From Gammaproteobacteria bacterium (lineage in GTDB: Bacteria > Pseudomonadota > Gammaproteobacteria > Steroidobacterales > Steroidobacteraceae), in NCBI GenBank assembly GCA_005878095.1, contig VBNH01000088.1:1-43284 (forward strand): a DNA stretch of 43,284 nt. The letters run 5' to 3'. The position numbers and the translations under genes were made by a program. A model generated the notes under the pieces. That model did not search any database and had not been told where the DNA came from. It saw only the letters and a program-made list of their open reading frames with translations. The stretch's first letter is position 1, and each line of letters starts with the position of its first letter. Shown here in pieces: positions 17,076-24,631 of the stretch.

Positions 17076-17257
17076 ACGTTGTTTTTCTGGGCAGCATCAC
17101 GCGGCGGTAGCACGAGCCCTTGCGCCCTGAAATGTGGTTCCAGTCCGCAGTCTATCGGGAGTGGTGACACGGGGTCGAGAGCGCGGCTGAGCCCGGTATG
17201 GCGGTCGACGGCGCAGGATTGCCAAGAACCAGTCCGGGCTGCCGATGCGGGAAGGCC

Positions 17258-17316
17258 TGCGACTGCGCAGGCGCATCGACTACAATGAGCCCGTCCGCTT
17301 CCTTGGAACCTAAGGA
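17258..17316 (+). promoter_or_regulatory. putative promoter and ribosome site of the amidase gene
   Basis: TACAAT at 17281-17286 is a good -10; the matching -35 window (17258-17263, TGCGAC) is poor. TAAGGA at 17311-17316 lies seven bases before GTG 17324 and decides that start over the ATG at 17285, which overlaps the -10 and has no ribosome site. Confidence 0.35.
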
Positions 17317-17323
17317 CACGGCG

Positions 17324-18781
17324 GTGGCAGCCGCGGACGCGCTTTCCAGTCGGCCCAATCGCGCTGCCGTGAGGCAGGATCTCATCGACCTCACGGCCGT
17401 CGCGGCAGTGACCGCAATGCGAAACGGCGACCTCAAGGCAGAGGACTACGCACGTGCGCTGCTCGACCGCGCGCGGCACCTGGAAAGCCTGAACGCCTTT
17501 CGCACGCTGGACGAAGAGATGGTGCTGGAGGCCGCCAGGGACGCGGACAAGGTGCGCGCCTGCGGCGATGCCATCGGCCTCCTGCACGGGTTACCCATCC
17601 CGGTGAAGGACAGCATCGACTCCAAGGCGCTGCCGACGTCGAATGGGACGGCGGCGCTACGCGACTTCAGGCCGGCAGCCGATGCGGGAGTACTCAAGTC
17701 GTTGTTCGCCCAGGGCGGCATCCTCATGGGTAAGACGAATCTGCATGAGTTGTCGTACGGCTGGACCAGCAGCAACGCGATCTTCGGACCGGTTCGCAAT
17801 CCCTATGACCCGACGCGTGTACCTGGCGGCAGCAGTGGCGGGTCCGGCGCCGCTGTTGCCGCTCGAATGGCGCCCCTGGCCCTCGCCGAGGACACCCTGG
17901 GATCCATTCGCGTCCCGGCCGCGATGTGCGGACTGGCAGGGCTGCGCCCGAGCTTCGGCCGCTACCCGGGCGATGGGATCATGCCGCTCACGGATGCCTT
18001 TGATCAGCCAGGCCCCTTGGCGCGTTCCGTTGCCGACCTCGCGCTGTTCGATGCGGCGGCGACTGGCGATCGCGCGCCGCTGACAGCGGCCGCGCTGCAG
18101 GACGTCCGCATCGGCATCGCCCCGGCGTCCTTGTTGAGCGGTCTCGACTCCGAGGTCGAGCGCGTTACCACCGAAGCATTTCACAGGCTGCGCGCCGCCG
18201 GGGTGACTTTGGTCGAGGCCGAGCTGCCGGAAATCGCCACGGCGGCAATCGGCACCGCGATGACGATCATTTCGTACGAGGCGATGCCCGCCATCGCTGC
18301 CTTTCTTGAAGCACAAGGTGCGGGCGTCACGTTCGAGCAACTCCTGCAACAGGCCAGTGAGGACATCCGCGGCGCGTTCGCGACGAATGCGCTGCCACCC
18401 AATCGACCCTCCCGGGACGCCTACGAATCCGCACTGGCTCAGAGGCAACGAATGCGCGGGGAGACCCGGCGTCACTTTGAACAGCACGGCATCCTCGCCC
18501 TGGCGTTCCCGCCGATCATGATCCCCGCGCCGCGGATCGGGGAGGAAGCGCAGATCACGATTCACGGGCAGAGGGTGCCGCTGCACATCGCGATGGCTCG
18601 CAATACCTCTCTGGCAAGCTGCGCGAGCATGGCGAGTCTGGTTCTTCCTGCAGGGATGACCTCCAACGGTCTGCCGGTCGGACTTGAGTTCGACGCATTG
18701 ATGGGGAATGATCGCGCCGTGCTTGCTCTCGGGTTATCTCTGGAGAGGGCGCTGGGTGCGATTGCGGGGCCTGTGCTTTAG
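17324..18781 (+). CDS. amidase signature family hydrolase
   Basis: 485 residues from the GTG start. The Ser-cisSer-Lys triad is complete: K95 in PIPVKDSID, cis-Ser S170 in GGSSGGSG, and nucleophile S194 in DTLGSIRVPAA, with the canonical 24-residue spacing between the serines. The family consensus at the last site is DTGGS, so Leu at 192 is a variation near the oxyanion hole. No signal peptide, so cytosolic. Closest in feel to mandelamide or indoleacetamide hydrolases, but the substrate is open. It diverges from the Liv operon, which suggests an imported amide is hydrolysed to acid and ammonia. ATG 17285 is an alternative start. Confidence 0.9.
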   Translation: MAAADALSSRPNRAAVRQDLIDLTAVAAVTAMRNGDLKAEDYARALLDRARHLESLNAFRTLDEEMVLEAARDADKVRACGDAIGLLHGLPIPVKDSIDSKALPTSNGTAALRDFRPAADAGVLKSLFAQGGILMGKTNLHELSYGWTSSNAIFGPVRNPYDPTRVPGGSSGGSGAAVAARMAPLALAEDTLGSIRVPAAMCGLAGLRPSFGRYPGDGIMPLTDAFDQPGPLARSVADLALFDAAATGDRAPLTAAALQDVRIGIAPASLLSGLDSEVERVTTEAFHRLRAAGVTLVEAELPEIATAAIGTAMTIISYEAMPAIAAFLEAQGAGVTFEQLLQQASEDIRGAFATNALPPNRPSRDAYESALAQRQRMRGETRRHFEQHGILALAFPPIMIPAPRIGEEAQITIHGQRVPLHIAMARNTSLASCASMASLVLPAGMTSNGLPVGLEFDALMGNDRAVLALGLSLERALGAIAGPVL

Positions 18782-18952
18782 GGAGGAAAGCCGGAGTCTG
18801 CGGAGCCGGCGCGCGGCGCACTCAAACAGCGCAATTGCGAGCGCGATGCACGCCCTCAGGCGATGGGCTTCAAATTTCCTGATCGAGCGCGCGTAAGCGA
18901 GCAGTGCCAGGACTGCGGCAACCACGGTTCCGCGACAGCGTCGGAGCACCCG

Positions 18953-19348
18953 ATGACCCGGCAGCAGAAGGCAAGTACACCGCTGTTGCGGCCTTTGCGC
19001 TCCACGAGCGTGCGGGCGCACCGGCACCTGCCGACTGAGGACAATCCCGCACTCCAGGTGATCTGGCATGTGGTCTGCACGATCCCGTGGGGGCGCGTGT
19101 CGACTTACGGAGCTGTTGCCCGCGCTGCGGGACTGCCCGGTCGTGCACGCCAGGCAGGGTTTGCGTTACGGGTTGCGCCCAAGGGGCTGAATCTGCCGTG
19201 GCATCGCGTTGTCGGCGCGGGCGGTCGGATCGTGTTTCCGAAGTCATCGCGGGAACACAAGGAGCAAGCCCGACGTCTGCACGCTGAAGGGGTGTCGGTC
19301 GAGAATGGGCGTGTGACACGTTCGGCGATTGTCAACGAGTTGCGGTGA
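18953..19348 (+). CDS. alkyltransferase-like DNA repair protein (ATL, YbaZ type)
   Basis: 131 residues. The MGMT-type DNA-binding domain is evident: VVCTIPWGRVSTYGAVARAAGLPGRAR and a central LPWHRVVGAGG. The active-site PCHR of O6-alkylguanine transferases is PWHR here (W83), the hallmark of alkyltransferase-like proteins that bind alkylated guanine without repairing it and hand the lesion to nucleotide excision repair. The ATG at 18953 has GGAG six bases upstream; the frame is open further but lacks signal. About 40 N-terminal residues precede the domain. It stands alone on its strand. Confidence 0.88.
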   Translation: MTRQQKASTPLLRPLRSTSVRAHRHLPTEDNPALQVIWHVVCTIPWGRVSTYGAVARAAGLPGRARQAGFALRVAPKGLNLPWHRVVGAGGRIVFPKSSREHKEQARRLHAEGVSVENGRVTRSAIVNELR

Positions 19349-19445
19349 CTGCCGGCTCAGCGGGCACTCAGGAAGCCGAGTGCGGGCGCGCTGCCAAAGG
19401 GCTTAGTCCCGCCTCAGCGGGCGGCGATGCACCCGCAGCTCAGCC

Positions 19446-19640
19446 TCAGCGCGGAGCCTGCAGGGTTCGTTCGGACAACGCCTCGAGGTACCGCGCGAGC
19501 GTTTCGTACTCAAGCGCGAGCACATCGAGCTGGTCTCGTACGCCTGAGTCGTGCATCGAGGGGATGAGGGCGCGCACCGAACTCGCTATCTCGCGATATC
19601 GTTCAGCTTTAGCCGGCCCAACCGAATCGGTATCCCTCAT
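19446..19640 (-). CDS. small alpha-helical protein of unknown function
   Basis: 64 residues with a strongly helical, charged pattern (AERYREIASSVRALI, RDQLDVLALEYETLARYLEAL). It resembles the small uncharacterised coiled proteins common in Rhizobiales and Gammaproteobacteria. AGGGA lies about nine bases before the ATG on the minus strand. It is isolated between the ATL gene and a structured noncoding stretch. Function unknown. Confidence 0.55.
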   Translation of the reverse strand: MRDTDSVGPAKAERYREIASSVRALIPSMHDSGVRDQLDVLALEYETLARYLEALSERTLQAPR

Positions 19641-19679
19641 GGCCGGCCGTCCCTGTCAGCTACCCCCCAGTTGAGTTAG

Positions 19680-19692
19680 GTTAAATATTAAC
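19680..19692. promoter_or_regulatory. AT-rich inverted repeat, candidate operator of the small gene
   Basis: GTTAA-ATA-TTAAC is a perfect 5-bp inverted repeat in otherwise GC-rich DNA, 40 bp upstream of the minus-strand start at 19640. AT-rich palindromes of this size often bind MarR or LysR-type regulators or overlap a promoter. Confidence 0.3.
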
Positions 19693-19734
19693 GCGCAGCA
19701 GTCTATTGGACTGTCGGCGCTCGGAAACCGTCTC

Positions 19735-19772
19735 GTAGGTCGTAAGTCCGGTTACTGTCGGCAGTGACCTAC
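19735..19772. ncRNA. compound hairpin, possible structured RNA
   Basis: GTAGGTC (19735-19741) pairs with GACCTAC (19766-19772), and ACTG/CAGT (19754-19757, 19762-19765) forms an inner stem around TCGG, contiguous on the 3' side. The 12-nt bulge is one-sided. It could be a small RNA element or leader fold; no known family recognised and strand not determined. Confidence 0.2.
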
Positions 19773-20189
19773 CTGGTTGGGGGCGGGGACGAGCCACTCG
19801 GTAAGTGCGCGATCCCGCTGCCACCCCAGCGAGCGCTTGCGGTGACCGCCACCCCTCAGGGTGTTGCGAAAAAGCTACGCGCACGCTGCGCGCCCCGTAA
19901 AGTGGCAAAATCCTCCGAGGCGGCCTTGGCGTTGACCGCTATGCCCGGTAACTCCGGGGTATGCGCGGGTCCATGGGTGACACGTCGGACGCAGTGCGTT
20001 GAGACTTTGACGTAGTAATGTTGTAAAAATCCCATAGAATATCCACAGGCCGCGGGGAGTCGGACCTCTTGGACTGACCCCATGGGCCTTCGGAACATGG
20101 GCATTGGGGTAGGAGGATCCAACAGGTCGCACAGCCTCTGTCCGTCTGTCGCAAAAACAAGGCTCAAACACCACCAGGGGAGTACGCGA

Positions 20190-22919
20190 ATGAAGTTCTT
20201 GCGGATCATTCTGGCTGCGGCGACGCTTGCGGCCGCTACGAATATCGCCTTGGCCCAGGAGCAACCGGCCGGCGCACCAGGCGCTACCGCGGCCCCGACC
20301 GAAGAAGTCATCATCACCGGGACGCGTCGTACCGACCGCACCCTCACTGAGTCGTCGGCACCGATCGATGTCTTGAACGGCAACGATCTCGCGATCGAGC
20401 CCTCGGGCAGCATGATGGACACCTTGTCGAGCCTCGTGCCCTCGTTCATCGTCGGACAGAACTCCATCTCGGACGCCTCGAGCTTCGTGCGCTCTCCTTC
20501 GCTCCGCGGTCTGCCTGCGGACGAGATGCTCGTGATGCTGGATGGCAAGCGCTACAACCGCTCCGCCCTCGTCCAGGTGTTCTACGGTGGCGAGACGGCG
20601 CTCGCCTTCGGCTCGCAGGGACCCGATCTCGGCGCCATCCCCTCGATTGCCATCAAGTCGCTCGAGATCCTCCGCGACGGCGCTTCGGCTCAATACGGGT
20701 CGGATGCCATCGCGGGCGTCTTGAACTACCAGCTGCGGGACAACTCCTCCGGCATCGAACTGACCTCGCGCTTGGGCGGCTACTTCCCGACCGGCTACTC
20801 GCGCGACGGCACGGATCGTCAGGTAGCGGGAAATCTCGGACTGCCGCTCGGGGGCCAGGGCTTCGTCAACCTGAGCGTCGAATGGTCGAAATACGACCAG
20901 ACGGTCCGCAATGCCACGCGCCCGACGGCGCTCGCGTTCGCTGCGGCCTTTCCGAACCTTGCTTCGCAGTTGCCGCACTATCCGGGCCCCGTGCAGCAAT
21001 GGGGAACGCCCCCGTCCGATGGCGTGAAGGCGATGATCAACTCGGGCATCACGCTCGATAACGGCGCCCAGCTCTACTTCTTCAGCAACTACGCCAACAT
21101 CCAGGCGAACGAGAGCTTCAACTACCGCCTGCCGAAGAGCGTTCCGCGCTTGCCGCAGGATGTCCAAGGCTCCAGTACGACGTGGAGCCACCACGCCGCG
21201 TTTGGCGACATTTATCTGGACGCGTGCACGTCCCAGCCCACCTATACGGGCTGCCCGGCCGGCGGCTGGATCAAGGACAACAACGTCTTCAACTTCGGCG
21301 GCGATGCCAACGGCGCGCAGCTCCCAGCCTTCCCCAACGCTCCGTTCTACCCGGCGGGCTTCACGCCGCGCTTCTATGGCACGACCCAGGAGTTCTTCGG
21401 CACCGTGGGTTACAAGGGGACGACGAGCACCGGTCTGCACTACGACGTCTCCGGCTCGAGCGCGCAGAACTCCCTCGCAGAGTCGTTGAGGAGCACGGTC
21501 AATCCGTCTCTTGGCCCCCTATCGCCCGAAAACTTCTATGTCGGCAAGTTCGTGCAGCGCGAATCGAATCTCAACATCGACTTGAGCTACCCGTGGCGCG
21601 TCGCAGGCTTGGCCAGCCCCGTCTCGGTCGCCGGTGGCCTCGAATACCGCGACGAGACCTACCAGCAGCTTCTGGGTGACCCGGCCTCCTATGCCTCGGG
21701 AGTCTATGGCGCGCCGCAGCCGCTCTACAGCTGCACGGGCACGTCGTGCACACCGGCACTGGATTCCCTCGGCAACCAGATAGTGGCCGGCGGCGTGCCG
21801 ACGCAGTCCAACGGCTACGGCGGCATCGGCACGGGCATTGACGCCTCGCAGATCAGCTATGGCGCTTATCTCGACCTCGAGGCGGACGTGTTGCGCTGGC
21901 TCACGCTCGGCCTCGCGGGACGCTACGAGGACTACAGCTCCTTCGGCTCCACGACGCTCGGCAAACTGCAGGCTCGTGCCAAGGCCACCGACTGGCTTGC
22001 GTTCAGGGCGACGGCGAGCACCGGCTTCCATGCGCCCACGCCGGGACAATCGAACGTCGAGACGATCAGCACGACCTTCTTGCCGGGCTCGCCGACCAAC
22101 GTGCAGATCGGCACCTATCCGGTCACGAGCTCGATCGCCCGATACTACGGAGCCACCGCGCTCAGGCCCGAGGAATCGACCAATCTCGCGGCGGGCGTCG
22201 TATTCACCTTGCCCGAGCGGACCCTTGTCACCGTGGATGGGTACAGCATCGCGGTGCGCCACCGCATCGGCATCTCGCAGCAGTTCAAGGTGATGCAGGC
22301 CGATATCGCTAACCTTCCCGATCTGGCCACTGTCGGCGCCGGCGGTGTGGTGCAGTATTTCACCAACGGGTTCGACACCCGCACCACGGGGCTGGACGTG
22401 GTGGGCTCGCGCGTGTTCTACCTCGGCAGCTATGGCCAGCTGAGCACGCAGCTGGCTTACAACTACAACACGACGAGCGTGCCCACGTACGACAAGAACG
22501 TCATCGACCAGGCGCGCATCGTCAACATCAAGCACTACGCCCCGAATACCCGCGTCAACCTGAACCTCGACTATCGGATGGGCCCCTTCGAGGCGCTGGT
22601 GCACGAGAACTACTACGGGACATACCAGGACGAGTACGACTATCCTGGCCAGCTCTTCTCGGCAAAGTACATCACGGACCTCGATCTGGCCTACGAGGCC
22701 ATGAAGAACGTCACCGTCGGGATCGGCGGCCGCAACATCTTCAATGTCTTCCCGGACAAGCTCGTGACCCTCCCCCCGGGCACTCCGTTCGCGAGCTCGA
22801 AAAATGCGATCTACCCAAGCTCGGGCGGCGAGGTCGACGGCGAGGTGTATCCGCGTACCGGCGGGCCGTTCGGCTACAACGGCGCGTTCTGGTACGCTCG
22901 CGTCGCCGTAAAGTTCTGA
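20190..22919 (+). CDS. TonB-dependent outer-membrane receptor
   Basis: 909 residues. Signal peptide about 1-22, a TonB-box-like segment EEVIITGTR (about 38-46), a plug domain with RSPSLRGLPADEMLVMLDGKRYN and LEILRDGASAQYGSDAIAGVLNY, then a 22-strand-type barrel ending GAFWYARVAVKF with the terminal Phe needed for barrel assembly. Such receptors import siderophores, vitamins or carbohydrates using TonB/ExbB energy; the ligand is unknown and no transporter is adjacent. The ATG at 20190 follows AGGGGAG and precedes the signal peptide. It stands as a single transcription unit closed by a hairpin. Confidence 0.94.
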   Translation: MKFLRIILAAATLAAATNIALAQEQPAGAPGATAAPTEEVIITGTRRTDRTLTESSAPIDVLNGNDLAIEPSGSMMDTLSSLVPSFIVGQNSISDASSFVRSPSLRGLPADEMLVMLDGKRYNRSALVQVFYGGETALAFGSQGPDLGAIPSIAIKSLEILRDGASAQYGSDAIAGVLNYQLRDNSSGIELTSRLGGYFPTGYSRDGTDRQVAGNLGLPLGGQGFVNLSVEWSKYDQTVRNATRPTALAFAAAFPNLASQLPHYPGPVQQWGTPPSDGVKAMINSGITLDNGAQLYFFSNYANIQANESFNYRLPKSVPRLPQDVQGSSTTWSHHAAFGDIYLDACTSQPTYTGCPAGGWIKDNNVFNFGGDANGAQLPAFPNAPFYPAGFTPRFYGTTQEFFGTVGYKGTTSTGLHYDVSGSSAQNSLAESLRSTVNPSLGPLSPENFYVGKFVQRESNLNIDLSYPWRVAGLASPVSVAGGLEYRDETYQQLLGDPASYASGVYGAPQPLYSCTGTSCTPALDSLGNQIVAGGVPTQSNGYGGIGTGIDASQISYGAYLDLEADVLRWLTLGLAGRYEDYSSFGSTTLGKLQARAKATDWLAFRATASTGFHAPTPGQSNVETISTTFLPGSPTNVQIGTYPVTSSIARYYGATALRPEESTNLAAGVVFTLPERTLVTVDGYSIAVRHRIGISQQFKVMQADIANLPDLATVGAGGVVQYFTNGFDTRTTGLDVVGSRVFYLGSYGQLSTQLAYNYNTTSVPTYDKNVIDQARIVNIKHYAPNTRVNLNLDYRMGPFEALVHENYYGTYQDEYDYPGQLFSAKYITDLDLAYEAMKNVTVGIGGRNIFNVFPDKLVTLPPGTPFASSKNAIYPSSGGEVDGEVYPRTGGPFGYNGAFWYARVAVKF

Positions 22920-22929
22920 ATCGATGTTG

Positions 22930-22964
22930 GCCCCGCCGCAGCCTGAATACGGCTACGGCGGGGC
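22930..22964 (+). terminator. GC-rich hairpin after the TonB receptor
   Basis: GCCCCGCCG pairs with CGGCGGGGC, continued after one mismatch by AGCC/GGCT around a 7-nt loop. It starts 11 bp after the receptor stop, the position of a terminator, but no T-run follows, so it may instead stabilise the 3' end. Confidence 0.6.
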
Positions 22965-23015
22965 GTGGCTGACTCCCCTGTCAGCATGCGGTCTGGATGC
23001 CGCCACAGCCGTACG

Positions 23016-23570
23016 ATGGAATATAAACTGCGACTCGCGACTCTCGAGGACGTTCCGGCATTACGCGAGCTGATCGCGCGCTCGATACACGGACTCGGGG
23101 CCGCGGACTACACGCCTGCGCAGATCGAAGCGGCACTCCAGGGAGCCTTCGGCGTCGATACGGTGCTCATACGCGATGGGACATACTTCGTCGCCGAGAC
23201 GCCCACCCGGGACATCGTCGCATGCGGTGGCTGGGGCCGGCGGCGGACACTGTTCGGCAGCGACGCGCGCGCCGAGCGGGACGAGTCCTGGCTTGACCCG
23301 AAGTTCGACCCCGCCAAGATTAGGGCGTTCTTCATCGATCCACAGCATGCCCGCCGCGGAATCGGGCGCGCGATTCTCGCGCGCAGCGAAGCGGAGGCAA
23401 TACGGGCCGGATTCTCGTCGTTCGAGCTGATGGCGACGCTGCCCGGCGTGCGGCTGTACGAGAAGCATGGATACGTCCCGGGCCCAGCGATTGACCATCC
23501 GCTGCCAGGCGGGCTCACAATCCGCATGGTACCGATGCAAAAAAGGGTTCACCCGGCGCCGAGCGCGTGA
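23016..23570 (+). CDS. GNAT-family N-acetyltransferase
   Basis: 184 residues. It begins YKLRLATLEDVPALRELI, the usual first strand and helix of GNAT enzymes, has the acetyl-CoA loop ARRGIGRAIL (about 110-120) and ends with LYEKHGYVPGP. Acetyl transfer from acetyl-CoA to an amine is the family reaction; the acceptor is not known. The ATG at 23016 is preferred because the domain begins there; an upstream GTG at 22965 overlaps the receptor's terminator hairpin. Confidence 0.85.
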   Translation: MEYKLRLATLEDVPALRELIARSIHGLGAADYTPAQIEAALQGAFGVDTVLIRDGTYFVAETPTRDIVACGGWGRRRTLFGSDARAERDESWLDPKFDPAKIRAFFIDPQHARRGIGRAILARSEAEAIRAGFSSFELMATLPGVRLYEKHGYVPGPAIDHPLPGGLTIRMVPMQKRVHPAPSA

Positions 23571-23647
23571 TGTCGTCGGCTTGACACGCAATCGCGTCCC
23601 GGACACGCCGAAGTGCGCATAACGCGCGGTTGCTGGTTTTCCCGCTC

Positions 23648-23675
23648 TTGACAGCAGGCGAAGCCGGCGTAGGAT
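23648..23675 (+). promoter_or_regulatory. sigma70-type promoter of the cupredoxin gene
   Basis: TTGACA (23648-23653), 16-bp spacer, TAGGAT (23670-23675). This is the best consensus-like promoter in the window. The start of transcription would fall near 23682, and GGAAGGA (23691-23697) gives a strong ribosome site before ATG 23705. Confidence 0.65.
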
Positions 23676-23704
23676 CCGTGCCCCTTTTGGGAAGGACACC
23701 TACA

Positions 23705-24250
23705 ATGAAATTTTTAACTATACGCCTTCTCGCGACGTTGCTCATCGCCCCGCTGACGCTCTGGTTTGCACCCGCAGCGCTTGCGCAGGAGGACACAGCA
23801 ACCCCCGTACAGATCGTGGCGTTGGACGAATGCGATCCGGCTACTTTCAATGCCGCGCTTGGAGCCGACTTCTGCAAGAACATCGCACTTGGATTCGCCA
23901 CGACGTTTAGCGAGCTATTTGCAGGAGCACGTAATCCCCCAGTCCCGGGCTGGGACTTCGAGCCCGACAGCGTCACGATCAACAAAGGCACCCCCCTTGT
24001 CGTAGTGAATCAGGGTGGTGAGCCTCACACCTTCACCGAGGTGGCGAGATTCGGGGGCGGTTTCCTACCGCCGCTCAACGCAGGACAGGCGCCGGTTCCC
24101 GAGTGTGCCGGCGGCTTTAAGGACGTCGCGGTGGCCCGGACTCGTATCCTTCAAGGCAGCCAGTTGCAGGTCACGGGTCTGTCGAGGGGCGAACATCTTT
24201 TTGAGTGCTGCATTCATCCTTGGATGCGCGTGACAGTCGACGTCCAATGA
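23705..24250 (+). CDS. secreted cupredoxin-domain protein (plastocyanin-like)
   Basis: 181 residues, with a signal peptide (about 1-27, ending ALAQED). The C-terminal half is a blue-copper fold with the ligand set H108 (GEPHTF), C168 (FEC), H171 and M174 (CIHPWM), in the order of plastocyanin and related cupredoxins. The N-terminal half has two more Cys in LDECDPAT and DFCKNI. The protein probably carries electrons or copper in the periplasm. A consensus-like promoter and strong ribosome site suggest high expression. It is a single-gene unit, so its redox partner is not obvious from context. Confidence 0.85.
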   Translation: MKFLTIRLLATLLIAPLTLWFAPAALAQEDTATPVQIVALDECDPATFNAALGADFCKNIALGFATTFSELFAGARNPPVPGWDFEPDSVTINKGTPLVVVNQGGEPHTFTEVARFGGGFLPPLNAGQAPVPECAGGFKDVAVARTRILQGSQLQVTGLSRGEHLFECCIHPWMRVTVDVQ

Positions 24251-24268
24251 CCGTGGCATGACATGTAG

Positions 24269-24517
24269 TTGAACCAGATCCGCGGTGCGCTGCTCGCCGA
24301 TGCCGAGTCTGGTTCGTTGGCGCGATTGCATTTGGACCCTGCGGTGCATCGGGAGGCGGAACGCCTGCTGCTCGCCACGGACTCGCTGCCTCTGCCCACA
24401 CTCGATGCCCTGCACATCGCACTGGCGTTCTCGGGGAGAGCATCTCACGTCCTGACCTTCGACCGACGAATGCGAGAGGCGGCCGTGCAAGCCGGCATGA
24501 ACGTGATCGACATTTAG
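24269..24517 (+). pseudogene. C-terminal remnant of a PIN-domain (VapC-like) toxin
   Basis: 82 codons encode the last half of a PIN nuclease: a helix, then LPTLDALHIALAFSGRASHVLTFDRRMREAAVQAGM, which contains the acidic D of the LDALH block and the D of TFDRR. The N-terminal part with the first catalytic Asp is missing, a stop lies just before the TTG, and no antitoxin gene is adjacent. Probably a decayed toxin-antitoxin gene. It could be expressed as a small protein but would lack a full active site. Confidence 0.55.
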
Positions 24518-24631
24518 CGGCGCTTGCGCTGATCTGGCCAGCCGCGGGCCGTTAACGTCCCCGCCGCAAGCCGCGGCGATGGTAACGTAGTAGTGTGCCC
24601 CGGTTCGCCACGCCGGGTTGGGACCGAGGCA

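Larger units (their letters stand above)
19641..20189. other. 549-bp noncoding region with several inverted repeats
   Basis: No credible gene. Directly visible are an AT-rich inverted repeat at 19680-19692, a hairpin CAGTC/GACTG (19699-19703 with 19709-19713), a 9-bp direct repeat ACTGTCGGC (19710-19718 and 19754-19762), and a compound hairpin at 19735-19772. It also serves as the upstream region of the TonB receptor, whose ribosome site AGGGGAG is at 20176-20182. I checked for a cobalamin riboswitch and did not find its conserved boxes. Confidence 0.4.

Noticed and set aside
19780-20000. Cobalamin riboswitch before the TonB receptor
   Set aside because: A GCCACT-like hexamer is present, but the other conserved boxes and the long paired architecture are absent.
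19875-21440. 521-codon open frame on the minus strand
   Set aside because: Mostly antisense to the TonB receptor gene, and composition is typical of an opposite-strand shadow.
21519-22604. 361-codon open frame on the minus strand
   Set aside because: Also antisense to the TonB receptor; no domain visible.
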